Origin: Parachlorella kessleri
Taxonomy: Eukaryota > Chlorophyta > Trebouxiophyceae > Chlorellales > Chlorellaceae
NCBI GenBank assembly: GCA_001598975.1
Contig: BBXU01001997.1
Span: 1 to 15,033, forward strand
Direction: 5' to 3'
DNA length: 15,033 bases
This document shows, piece after piece, positions 1 to 9,100 of the stretch. The translations under genes and the position numbers were made by a program. Each line of letters starts with the position of its first letter. The first letter of the stretch is position 1. The notes under the pieces were generated by a model. The model made no database searches. It was given only the letters and a program-made list of their open reading frames with translations, and was not told the origin of the DNA.

Positions 1-69
1 CGCGGTCTGGGGCCATGTTGAATAGTGGTCGCAACCTTACCTGCTTGCTTGTTGCCCCGCTTGCTGCAG

Positions 70-723
70 GCGGCACCTGACAGATGTGACAGAAATATTC
101 CGAGAAGTAAAGTCTCGGAAGAAGCAGGCGCTGGCCAAACTTGTACTCTACTTGGGGGCGTTTGTCTGGACCATCTACAGGTGTGGGGTTGGCCCTGGCT
201 GACATCAATGTTGGGGTTGGTCATTGTTCCTAGAAGAAACGGTATGCTGCTTTCTAGAGTGTTTGGGCTTTACTTGGAGCTAAGTACACTTCCTCATTCC
301 TTGGTTGCGTGCTGGGTTGCCAGGCGGCTTAGTGGTCTGGCAGTGCGCCGTCGATCTAGCCAGGGTGCAGCTCTGCGATCATTAGCCAAGTGCTTTCCCT
401 GTTCACACTAAAGTGGGGCGTCAGAGCGGCTGGCAGATCGTGAACAATTTTGATGAGAATGGAGCTTCCTGGGGCCCCCAACAAAGGGCATGACCTGATT
501 TCGAAGCTCAGCTTTGGACTACCGTCTCTTGGTGCATGAATAAAAAGAAGGGACTATTATTGATACGGATACTGCCAAGGCAGGACAGTAATGATGAGAT
601 GGGTGCTTTGTGTGCTGCACCTGCAGGCTGGTGGAGGTCATCATTGTGGGCTTGATAACGCCCAAGGGCCGGGCGGCCGCCAAGGATGTGCTGAGACAGG
701 CCGCTGCCGCCCTGAATAGATAG
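70..723 (+). CDS. C-terminal two exons of a membrane-tail protein (5' part outside window)
   Basis: I do not recognise this gene. Two exons join cleanly: 70-180 (after a CTGCAG acceptor at 64-69, ending before GTGTGG) and 627-723 (after CCTGCAG, ending in TAG at 721-723). The first exon ends two bases into a codon and the second supplies the third, so the phases agree. The visible 68 residues begin RHLTDVTEIFREVKSRKKQA, a basic and probably helical stretch. A hydrophobic run follows (LVLYLGAFVWTIY, then LVEVIIVGLITP across the junction), and the end is a short basic helix finishing in AAAALNR. This would suit a C-terminal membrane anchor or the last helix of a multi-pass protein. The entry frame is inferred, because everything upstream is missing. 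If 70-180 were instead the last exon, its frame would stop at 200-202 after a few more residues. The intron model is favoured by the phase match and the coherent hydrophobic sequence. Confidence 0.55.
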
Positions 724-1279
724 GGGCTGTGGGCTGCTACCTGCGAAAAGCTGGTTGCTTGGGTTCTGGACCCCTGCACTAGCTGGGTATGCTGTCTGGC
801 AGAACTGGTAGTTAGGCTTGGTAGTATGAGACTCGTATGGCTGACGCATGGGCTGTCAAGCTAGGCTTAACCGGAGGGCCCAGCAAGTGCTTTACAACAA
901 ATAGCTACGATGTGACTTTCATTCTTCACAGCGCTTCAGCTGCTTTGCAACTTATAGCCCCCCCATACGTGCCTTCTTTGGGCGCCCAGGCTTATGCTTT
1001 CTGAGCGATATGCAACCGTTTGGGTGACCCAGGTCGCAGTTGCCTTCCGCTAACCCAACCAGTGTCACACCTATTCAGCAGGAGGGAAGTAATCGCACAT
1101 TCGCGAGGCCTTCAGGCAGACAGGCACAGGGCGACCGTCGGACCCTAGCAAACCAGGTAGCTCTATGATACCCCGTTGCGCCCTGGATCGTTGCATCTTA
1201 GCGCCCTGCTCCAGAAGATTCGGGGGCTAAAAATCGGGCCGGTCGCAGCAGGCACCCTCTCAAGTGCAACCAGTCCCCT
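724..1279 (+). promoter_or_regulatory. Spacer and probable promoter of the SET-domain gene
   Basis: This 556-bp stretch lies between two genes on the same strand. I see no open frame here with coding character. It should hold the 3' untranslated region of the left gene and the promoter of the right one. An AT-rich, TATA-like word (GCTAAAAATC, 1226-1235) sits in GC-rich surroundings about 45 bp before the proposed start codon at 1280. That is compatible with a core promoter and a very short leader, but it is only a weak match. No TGTAA polyadenylation word is present here on the + strand, so the end of the left transcript is not located. Confidence 0.3.
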
Positions 1280-4200
1280 ATGACCACCTTTGAGGTTCTA
1301 ACAGCAAGTTCGACCATCCAGCTGCGGCAATGCGCCAGGCCTTGGAGACCCCTGCTGGTACAGGGTTATCACCTGCAAATAAGGAGACGCACCCGTCCAT
1401 GCAGTCAGACACCCAGTTACCTGCGGCACGAGGGGTTTTCACAGTGGGCAGAGGCGGCTGGTGAGGAGCCTGCATTCCGTTTGCTTGCACGACTGCTGAG
1501 CAACACATGTCTAGATATGTTATGGTGCCCTGCTAGGTGGTAGTGACGCGCCTGTCCCTTGCAGGTGTCCATGCCTCCAAGATAGCACAAGCACACTTTG
1601 GAGGCTTGCGCGGATTTAAAGCCTTGGCTGACATTCCGCCCCATGAGGTTCTGGCAAGGGTGCCTCGAACCGCGTCGCTGGCGCTCCTACCCAACCAGGG
1701 CTGCCCCACAAAGCTAGTGGAGCCAGCTTACTGGCAACGGGCCCCTTGGTAGGTGTCAAGCAAATGCATGTGCTATGATGCAGTGAACAGAGAACTATTT
1801 TTATGTCATTGTAATATACAGCAAGAGGCCTCACGCGGGTTATTATGGCTGTGTTGTTGTAGGAGTGAGCGTGAACACAGCTTCTTTGATGTCATGCCTT
1901 GCAGTTTGATATGTACTTAGTGGTGGACGCATGGCCGGTCACTACATGCTGCCTGCTTTGTGCTAAGCTGCTTGGAGGGTCACCTTGCTCCTGCTGGGTT
2001 GCAGGTTTGTCAAGGTGTCCCTGCTGCTGCTGGAAGAGCGTCGGAAAGGTCGCGCCTCTCGCCTTTGGGGGTATATGCAGCAGCTGCCCTCAACCTTGGA
2101 CTTGCCACTGAGGTGGAGCGATGCTGAACTCGAAGAGCTGCAGTACCCACCTGTGATTGAGGAGGTCAGACGGTAGTGTGGGCGGCATGTCTGGTGTAGG
2201 CTATATATGGGGGAGCTGCCCAATTCCCAAGTTTGGGCATGGGCATTTCTTGGGCATGAAGCGGGGTGTAGGAGCCCCCTGCAAACATTGACAGCAGCGC
2301 TGCCGACACGATATGGGATGAGACCCCAGCCGGCAGGCGTGCTGACATGCCCGGGTGGTGGTGCCTGGGCCTCAGAGCTGCTGTTGTGTGTTGTGTGCAG
2401 GTGCGTATTCAGCGACAGCAGTGGCAGGACTTGCACCGTGAGCTGGCGGCAGCGGTGAAAGCAGCGCCTGGAGCCCCCATCCTGTCGTGGGAGGAATACC
2501 TGTGGGCGATGGAGGTTGTGTGCAGCCGTGTCTATCTTGTGCGGTATCCTGGTGAGCCAGGCCCCTGCAGGTTGGATCTGGTCCAAGTGTTCATAGAGTG
2601 GTTTCCTTTTCAGGCTAGGCTGACCTCCATTGCTCCCTGAATGTAACCCTTTCCAGGGTTGCTGCGGTAGAGGCAGGGACAGTGGTCGTCTATCTGGCCC
2701 ACTCCATTGCAACTTGCCAAAAAGCTGTATGCCTATGAACAGTTTGAGTTCTACTTGCCAACATGGTGCTTGAGTGCTTTGTGCTCTGTGCTAGCTTATC
2801 GCCATGTTGCAACATCATCTAGCACAACTAAGGACAAAACATGTTGTGCGTGCAGGCATCCCTTTGAGAAAACGCTTGTCGATGGGCGCCCTGGCTCTAG
2901 CCCCGAGCCTTGCCTTCTTCGCCTGTCAGGATGTAAGCCCACTCCTGTCGCTGCTGACCCTACCGGCAGCCTTGGGATTGAATGCAGCTTACAATGCCCT
3001 GCTGGCATACCTGGTGAGCCTGTTTAGCGCCGAACATGAGGAGTGGTAGCCACAGGACAATTATTCAAAGGCCCTCAAAGGCCTGTCAGCGTCCATCTTT
3101 GCATTTTGCGGCTGCAGTGCATATCAAAATCTGGGCCTGCTGTTGTGACGTCTCCTCGTCCTTGGCTGAACCTGGGGCAGCTTGCCACCCGTCTGCCCGC
3201 AACAAGTGTGCGTGTCTCTATGCAGCCCTGGTATAAGTCAATGTTACTCAATGCGCTGTTCTTGCCGGCTGCAGAAACTGCCCATGTATGCCTTGGTGCC
3301 TGTAGTGGATGGCATTAACCACCACAGCTCTGTGCAGGCAAGTTGCCAACTCCTAAACACTGGCTGGTGCACTGCCATGCCACCGTAGGAACTCGCATAC
3401 AGATGCTTCAAGTCGTTTGGGGTTGAAAGCCGCCCCCCATCTCAGGCGCTCCATTTACTTGCCTTGGTGATCTGCCAACTCCTGCAGAGCAAGATGGAAT
3501 ATAGCTACATACATGACAGCTTCATGCTGAGCATGGACCGAGCTTTTACGGCAGGGGAGCAAGTCTTTCAGGCCTACGGCCCCCACTGCAACGACTCTCT
3601 GCTCATGTACTATGGCTTCGTTGAGCAGGCCAACCGACATGACACATACTTGCTTGCCGTGCCCTTGAGAGGAGATTGCATTGAGGTAAGCTGGTGCCGG
3701 ATCGTATCAGTAGTAGTGGATATGTTGTCTATGTCCAGGCAAGCACGCGGTGGAATGACTTATGGGCTGTGCCCTACATCAGGGGAATTGTCTAGACTAG
3801 TCTAACAGCGTACCGCCACCTGACCATGCTGCCGTACGTCCCCAAAGTGGGGCCAACAAAAAGCCAGGATGTACTATGCCCACAAACTATAAGATTCAAG
3901 TGCATCAGGGGAACTGATAACGGCCTTTAAAGATTCCTAAAGCAGTGCCGATTAGTTGCAGGTCTCTCTGTCTGCGGATGGCACCCCTGAAGCGGACAAC
4001 TTTGCAGCAGTGCGTGCTGCCTATGAGGCACAAGGGTGCAGGTCTGAGGATTCAGCTCAAGCTGCCTACCAGGTTAGCAGCTGGTTTCTGTGTGCTTCAG
4101 CGACCGGCAGCATCAGAGACCGGCAGGGCCCAATGTGTCGTATAGCCCCCAAGGTCCAGCAGTCCTCAAAGCAGGAGTGTCCATGCTGTTATATGAACAA

Positions 4201-4441
4201 ATCTACAAGTGGCACTGTGATGTGCCAAACCCCTGGCTAGCAGCACATGCAGGCTATCCTCCAAGCATGCCAGGCCGAGCTGGCGCGCCAGGAGACTACC
4301 ATAGCCGAAGACGAGGAGCTCTTGGCACTGCCCCACCCCGTGCTCTCACCACGTGCTAGGCTGGCAACGGAGTTCAGGCTGGAGAAGAAGAAAGTGCTTG
4401 AGCACTACGTAGTGCAGCATGGTCGTGGTCGTGGACCTTAA
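1280..4441 (+). CDS. SET-domain protein lysine methyltransferase (Rubisco LSMT / SETD-like), 9 exons
   Basis: Predicted S-adenosylmethionine-dependent protein lysine methyltransferase. Exons: 1280-1460, 1565-1748, 2005-2164, 2401-2551, 2856-3013, 3275-3337, 3488-3685, 3962-4072, 4253-4441. They sum to 1395 nt (464 residues plus stop) and every junction keeps phase; LSMT-class proteins are of similar length. Landmarks in order: FSQWAEAAG at residues 53-61; the SET start GGLRGFKALADI (73-84); VPR; a helical segment with LWGYMQQLP; WAMEVVCSR; VPVVDGINH with the Asn-His pair at 293-294; GEQVFQAYGPHCNDSLLMYYGFV (322-344), which includes the C-terminal SET Tyr-Gly elements; and a substrate-binding-domain signature TTIAEDEELL (417-426). 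The start is the first ATG after an in-frame TAG at 1199. The Arg/Ser/Thr-rich first 50 residues could be a plastid transit peptide. The substrate (Rubisco large subunit, aldolase or another protein) cannot be read from sequence. Least certain are exon 1 and the 4073-4252 intron, where an extra exon is possible. Confidence 0.82.
2856..3013 (+). other. Exon 5 of the SET gene: hydrophobic insertion inside the SET domain
   Basis: This exon encodes residues 227-278, between the SR motif and the D-G-I-N-H motif, where the variable SET-I insert lies in this family. It begins with a basic IPLRKRL. Two hydrophobic stretches follow (MGALALAPSLAFFAC and LLSLLTLPAALGLNAAYNAL), separated by a polar QDVSP. 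The acceptor is GTGCAG at 2850-2855 and the donor is CTG|GTGAGC at 3013/3014. The entry phase (1) and exit phase (0) fit both neighbours. The stretches are long enough for one or two membrane helices, or they may pack as buried SET-I helices; sequence alone does not decide. Confidence 0.6.
3275..3685 (+). other. Catalytic core exons (6 and 7) of the SET gene
   Basis: Exon 6 (3275-3337) encodes KLPMYALVPVVDGINHHSS. It contains the D-x-x-N-H element that contributes to the cofactor pocket in SET proteins. Exon 7 (3488-3685) encodes the post-N-H strand, the GEQVFQAYG turn and NDSLLMYYGFV, the knot-forming and catalytic-tyrosine region of LSMT-type SET domains. All key residues are present, so the enzyme looks intact. 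The intron between them starts with CAG|GCAAGT, a GC-type donor, rather than GT. Confidence 0.8.
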
Positions 4442-4605
4442 ACACGATTGGTTATGGACTGTGTGGTGCTGGGAGCGAGTTGAGTTTACTCCTCCTGTGT
4501 GCACTGGGGCTCCCTAATCCCAATCCCCATGTGCACTGGTTGGACGGGTTTTGGGAGTTTCCCGTCTGACACCCATGCACCCCAGCCCCAGATCGAACCC
4601 CGGCC

Positions 4606-4667
4606 GATATACTAGCTGGGCGGCTTGGAGTTAAGGCGCCCAAGTTGAGGATTCAAGCCTCCATATC
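4606..4667 (+). other. tRNA-like fold with A-box and B-box-like words (possible tRNA-derived remnant)
   Basis: A closing stem GATAT (4606-4610) / ATATC (4663-4667) encloses two hairpins: TGGGCG (4617-4622) / CGCCCA (4637-4642), and GAGG (4647-4650) / CCTC (4658-4661) with loop ATTCAAG. TAGCTGGGCGG at 4613-4623 resembles an A box, TTAAGGCG resembles the D-loop end of Leu/Ser tRNAs, and GATTCAAGCC at 4650-4659 resembles a B box. At about 62 nt it lacks a full anticodon arm, so it is not a functional standard tRNA. It could be a decayed tRNA or SINE head, or chance. Confidence 0.25.
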
Positions 4668-4931
4668 CATGAAAGCGAGGGCTAGCGAGCCATGTGATGA
4701 AGGGGTGGCGGCCAGCTAGCAGCGCTCGAGTGGTGCATGCCATTAAACCGGTCACTGTCAGTGTGTCAATCCTAGCTGTGATTTCAAGACCCAAGGTCGT
4801 TCCATTGTGGTGGGAATCCAGTGGTTCAGCCTGCAGCAAACGGTAGTGACTGCCTGCCTAGTAGCAGCCTGGTTGAGATTCATTTCTAGGTGTGACAAGA
4901 TTGTGACTGACCCGCAAGGGTGGTGGAAAGC

Positions 4932-5078
4932 TGTAAGACTAGACTAGACTAGTGCAGCATGGCAGGGCGCTTCTCGGCCAAGGACAGGTTTGCCATGAGG
5001 TTAATAGAACAAGCGGAGCAACGCCGGTGGCAGCTTGAGCTTTAGGCACTAGGGTCCATGTTTGGCACAGGAGTGTAA
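4932..5078 (+). terminator. Candidate polyadenylation words TGTAA for the SET gene
   Basis: TGTAA, the word used by many chlorophyte nuclear genes, occurs on the + strand at 4932-4936 and again at 5074-5078, about 490 and 630 bp after the stop codon of the SET gene. Either would give a 3' untranslated region of normal algal length. I cannot tell which one is used. Confidence 0.35.
4959..5045 (+). CDS. Small open frame of 28 codons, doubtful
   Basis: An ATG at 4959 opens MAGRFSAKDRFAMRLIEQAE and runs to TAG at 5043-5045. The product would be a charged amphipathic helix of 28 residues. The ATG sits one base after a GTGCAG word preceded by AGACT repeats, so the stretch could also be an exon-like fragment following a splice acceptor. 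It probably lies within the 3' untranslated region of the SET transcript. There is no homology I recognise, and chance is the likeliest explanation. Confidence 0.12.
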   Translation: MAGRFSAKDRFAMRLIEQAEQRRWQLEL

Positions 5079-5579
5079 CCTGTCTGGAACTTTTCCGATT
5101 CACCCATTTGAGTACTTACAGGGGCTGTCACGGCCCTGAGATCTGGGTCCATGTTGATTTAAGAGTTCGAGACCCGAAACCACAGCACAGCATGCACGCC
5201 GTCCATAAGGTGCGCTCTCCACCTCTTCTCAAAAGTTGTTGCAAGGTTGGAAGCGACGTTGCGTAATTATGCCGCAAGTTCCAGGGTTGAACCCTTACAT
5301 GCTGAACACCCGGCTGGTGTGATGACGAGCTCCAAGCGTGCAAGTACTATTAGCTCACTGCTCAGAGGGTTTGTGTGCAAGTGCATGCTACGTTGCTCAC
5401 CTGTGCGACGGCGATGCCAGTGATGAAAGATCGAAAGGCCGACTTGAAAGCTGCCTGCCTGCCCGGGTCCAACCCGTGGCAGGCTATGAACCAAAGCAGC
5501 AACTGTAGACGCCCTCTGGGTTGAAAGGACGGCTGAGGCAGGCGCTACATGCATCATGTGCTTGGCACGACTTGGGTTT

Positions 5580-5628
5580 GTCAAGGCTGCACTGCAACCG
5601 TCGTCCAAGTCAAGGCTGCACTGCAACC
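5580..5628. repeat. Tandem direct duplication, two perfect 20-bp copies, period 29
   Basis: The 20-base unit GTCAAGGCTGCACTGCAACC occurs at 5580-5599 and again, unchanged, at 5609-5628, with a 9-bp spacer. It lies in the convergent spacer and not in a called gene. Perfect identity suggests a recent slippage or tandem duplication event. Confidence 0.85.
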
Positions 5629-6129
5629 TGCATTGGCTGCCGATACCTTGTATAGTGCAAAAGATCGTCAGACGGCCAGGGACCGTTGAGGAGCGGGAGT
5701 TAGCACTCCCCCTCTTTGCAAGTGGGGGCGGAGGGAATGGCTAAGGAGGGCTGCACGCCCACCTGGCTTTTCTGGGGCTGCCATCGTGTGCGGGTGTTGA
5801 GCACGAGGCGTTGGAGAGCAGCCTCATTCTAACAGGGAACAGACTACTTTGGCGCAAAGAACTCCAAAGAACACTCACAAGACGAGCAAAGTCATACACA
5901 AACAAGGGAATAGCCGATGTTGACCTCGGCAAGGTTAAAACTTCCTTCAGTTGTGCATGCAAGCAAGGGCGTCACAAACTTTGTCAACAATACGTCTTGC
6001 AGCTAAGGGTTGTCTAAGGGCTATACATGTGCAGTATCACACCAATCCAAACCTACTAGACCGCCATATGAGAAGCAGGTGCCACCAAGAGGCAAAAAGT
6101 CAAAAAGTGTTCACATTGTGAGGTTCTCC

Positions 6130-6134
6130 TTACA
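6130..6134 (-). terminator. TGTAA overlapping the stop codon of the coiled-coil gene
   Basis: On the - strand the last sense codon and stop read CTG TAA, which creates a TGTAA polyadenylation word that contains the stop itself. Cleavage usually follows such a word by 10-20 bases, which would leave almost no 3' untranslated region. The next - strand TGTAA words lie far away (5299-5295 and 5120-5116). Whether the stop-overlapping copy is used is unknown. Confidence 0.25.
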
Positions 6135-9100
6135 GGCTGTCAATGGTGCTGTGCCTGGACAGCTTACTGCCACTGCTACGGGGTGCCGTCCACCAGCCAT
6201 CCTCCAGCAGTTCTGCTGCCACCTCGGCTGGGCTCAGCACCGCAGACTGGCTGCCGCTTGTGCTGGCAGTCTGGAAAGCACATACACCACTGAGGTTGGT
6301 AAGTTGACTCGCCTCGCAACGGGCGTGCAAGTGTGGGTATCTTACATGATGCTGGAGTACACAAGATAATCGCACCAGGGCTCGAAGCTGGCCACAGAAG
6401 CACATCTGACAGCTGTACAACCCACACCCACTCAGCAAACAGAAGTTAAAAGGCCTTGAAGTGGACAAGACCCAAAGATGCAAGCTCCGCTGATGCATGC
6501 CACCTTACCCTTGCAGGCTTTGTAGCACTGTTGTTCTCCTGTGCGGGCGACAGGTGGGCTGCAACCAGCGCCGCCTCGCTGCTACCCTGCCGTGCGGGCT
6601 CCTCGGCACCGTCGCCGGCCAACTCATCCTCATCCACTCCATCTGGTGACAGACAGCGCTCCAGGACATGTACCGCCACCTGCAGCGCGGCTGCCTGCCG
6701 GGCCTGCTGCTGCTGCAGGGCGTCCACCAGCTGCAAGTGCTGCTGGGTAAGGGCATTCAGGTCCGCCTGCACCACGGAAGCTTCAAAGACCAGTAACAAA
6801 GCCTGCATATTCTGCCCAGGAAACACTTAACACGACCTCCTCATAAGCAGTGCTGTAACCTGTCTCCTGCTGACACGCACCATTACCCGACATCAGAAAC
6901 GTTAGTACGACCAGACAAGGCCGCAGACCCACAGCAGATTCCACCCTCTTGTTGTACCTCAATCTGGTCAAGGGTGCCAGCAGTCTCCTCAAGCTGGACT
7001 TCGGCCTCTGCCAGCCTGTTGGAAGCTGCTGCCATGCGATCAATCGTGTCGCGCTTGGTTTCCAGCGCAGCTTGCAGCTCCCTATAGCATGCCAGGTGCT
7101 GCTCCATGCACCTGCACAGTCAGCAGTGCATGCACCTGTGAGCAGAAACCAGCACAGGCTACCAGCTTCCAAACAATTTACTAAGTGACACATAGCCAAG
7201 CGCGCCCATGAGAATAGACCTGGAGCCCCACCTATCATACTCCTCATTAGCCTGTACCCAGGCCTGCCATTCCCCGCTCTCTACAGGAAGCTCCTCTAGC
7301 CCTGCAGCAGCAGATGTCAGCATATAGTAAGCACTGCTTGCATCGAGTAAGGCTTGCAGACATGGAGAGCCAAGAATCGAATCGAGCCAATCCAGCCAGC
7401 GGTACACTGTCATGCTCCCACATGACTTCTGCAATACGTCGAAGACCAGCCACAGCAATATCCCCACCCTGAGCATCGTCGAAATTCAGGTCTGGGTGCT
7501 CCATTGCCAGTTCTGCCTCAGCAGCCTCTTTGCGGTCCTGAGCGTAGTCAAGCTCCTGCTGAGCTGCCGTTAACAGTTCCTGCGCCCTGCAGGCAGGCAT
7601 TGTATGTTGATGAAGCGGTTGCGTACAATTCAGCCCTGTCGTTACCAGTTGCCAGCGAAGCAAGAGGCCATGTATGACAAGCCCTGCCAGCGCCTGCCAG
7701 CCACACACAGGGTTACTAGAAACGAAAAGACGATTCCCATTAGGGTAGGACTTGAAGGACATTGATGCAAAAAACCACCACTACTGCGGTGAGGGACAGT
7801 AGATCCAATGCCTACCTGGCCACCTTGTCTTCACTCTGGGCCTTGCGCTGCAGCTCCGTCTCCACCATCTCATTGGCAAACTCTACCTGCCCATTCAAGC
7901 GCTGCACCTGCAGAGTACAACAGGAGCCGCAGCATTGGCTTTGCCACTCATGATATCCAAATAGTCTCGCATTACTTCTCCAAAGTGGCGGCAGGTGGCT
8001 CCTTCCTGATATGCCCTACAAGCCAGATTTACGCCCAGGGTCACCAGCGGGGATAGGAGCAGAAATGTATGGAATGGGCGACGCCGTAGGACCCTAAAGC
8101 CCAACATTTTGTCCCCCTGGGGTGAGGGGATCATGCACCCGCCCCCCAAACCCACCTCCTGCACGATGTCCCTGTGGGCCTTCTTGCGCTGGGCAATCTC
8201 CATGCTGTAACCCTGCACCTCCCGCAGGGCCTCCTGCACCGCCATGTGTGCCCCATGCAGCTCCTCGCGAGCAGCAGCCACGCTCCCGTCGGGGCCCTCC
8301 ATTTGCTGCAGGCAACATGACACCGAACAACTTGGGCAGATTGAATTCATGGTTGGGATCTACCGCCAGCTGCAACAGGGCATCCTGTACAGTGCAGCCG
8401 CAATGCCAGGCTTACAGTCCACTGCGGCATTCAGCTGTCTGTTGCTGGACTATCTCCTGGATGTTTCATGGAGCGAACCCAGGACACCATATCCATTCGC
8501 AAGCGGGAGCCTGCACCCCACCTCAGCAGCATCCATTGCCGCGAGTATCTCCACCACCTCTTGGGCGCTGTACTCCAGGGCCTCCTGAGTGCGCTCCATT
8601 CCATCCAGCTGCTCATGTGTGCGCCTTGGGCTGGCCTTGCTGCCTCCAACAGAGCGGGGCGTCTCAAACCCTGCAAGCAAGGCTAGCAACAGCGGGTGCT
8701 TAAGAGTTCCTGGGGTGCGGGTTTGCAAGGACGCAGGGCGCAGCAGTGTCCAGACATGCCGTGACAACATACAGGTGGCCAAAGTTTGCCAAAACAACAA
8801 GCCGGGGCTGGTTGCTTTACACAACAAAAAACAACCATCAGCTCCGCAACAAGAAACCATATGTGACATGCGCACCTGACAGGTCTTGGTGCAGCACCTT
8901 GCCCACACTGTTGAAAGACTGGTTGAGCCGGTCAAACCAAGCAGTCATGTTGCCGTTGACATGTGCTCCCCGCAGGGCAGAGCGGTCGCCGCCCCCTTGG
9001 GTGCCGCCGAGGGCGCTGGCCCGGCTTTGGGGAGTGTCAGGCAGGGAGCCCCTCTCGACCCCAAGGTCACCTGCCAAGGCAAATCCCAGTACTCTTGACT

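Larger units (their letters stand above)
4442..6129. other. Convergent intergenic spacer without a convincing gene
   Basis: The SET gene ends at 4441 on the + strand and the coiled-coil gene ends at 6130 on the - strand, so both 3' untranslated regions fall here. The longest open frame (about 119 codons on the - strand at 5267-5626) has no recognisable domain, no coiled-coil pattern and no splice partners, and I do not call it. Visible non-coding features are a tRNA-like fold near 4606-4667, RNA polymerase III B-box-like words, a three-copy AGACT run around 4937-4951, a tandem 20-bp duplication at 5580-5628 and candidate TGTAA words. Confidence 0.6.

Noticed and set aside
1963..2712. 249-codon open frame on the - strand
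   Set aside because: Antisense to SET exons 3 and 4, which carry recognisable family motifs. This frame has none.
4090..4230. Possible extra SET exon (GVSMLLYEQIYKWHCD)
   Set aside because: The segment looks protein-like, but I found no acceptor giving the needed phase 0. Direct joining of 4072 to 4253 is in frame and gives a normal 180-nt intron.
5267..5626. 119-codon open frame on the - strand in the convergent spacer
   Set aside because: No domain, no splice partners, and it overlaps the tandem duplication. Its length is expected by chance at this GC content.
7302..7467. Open frame continuing through intron 18 of the coiled-coil gene (GGDIAVAGLRRIAEVM)
   Set aside because: It looks protein-like, but the 166-nt segment is not a multiple of three. 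Phase-1 splice signals on both sides fit exons 18 and 19, so I treat it as an intron, possibly retained at times.
8122..8703. 193-codon open frame on the + strand
   Set aside because: It runs antisense across exons 14-16 of the coiled-coil gene and is Pro/Cys-rich, the expected mirror of GC-rich heptad coding. It has no domain.
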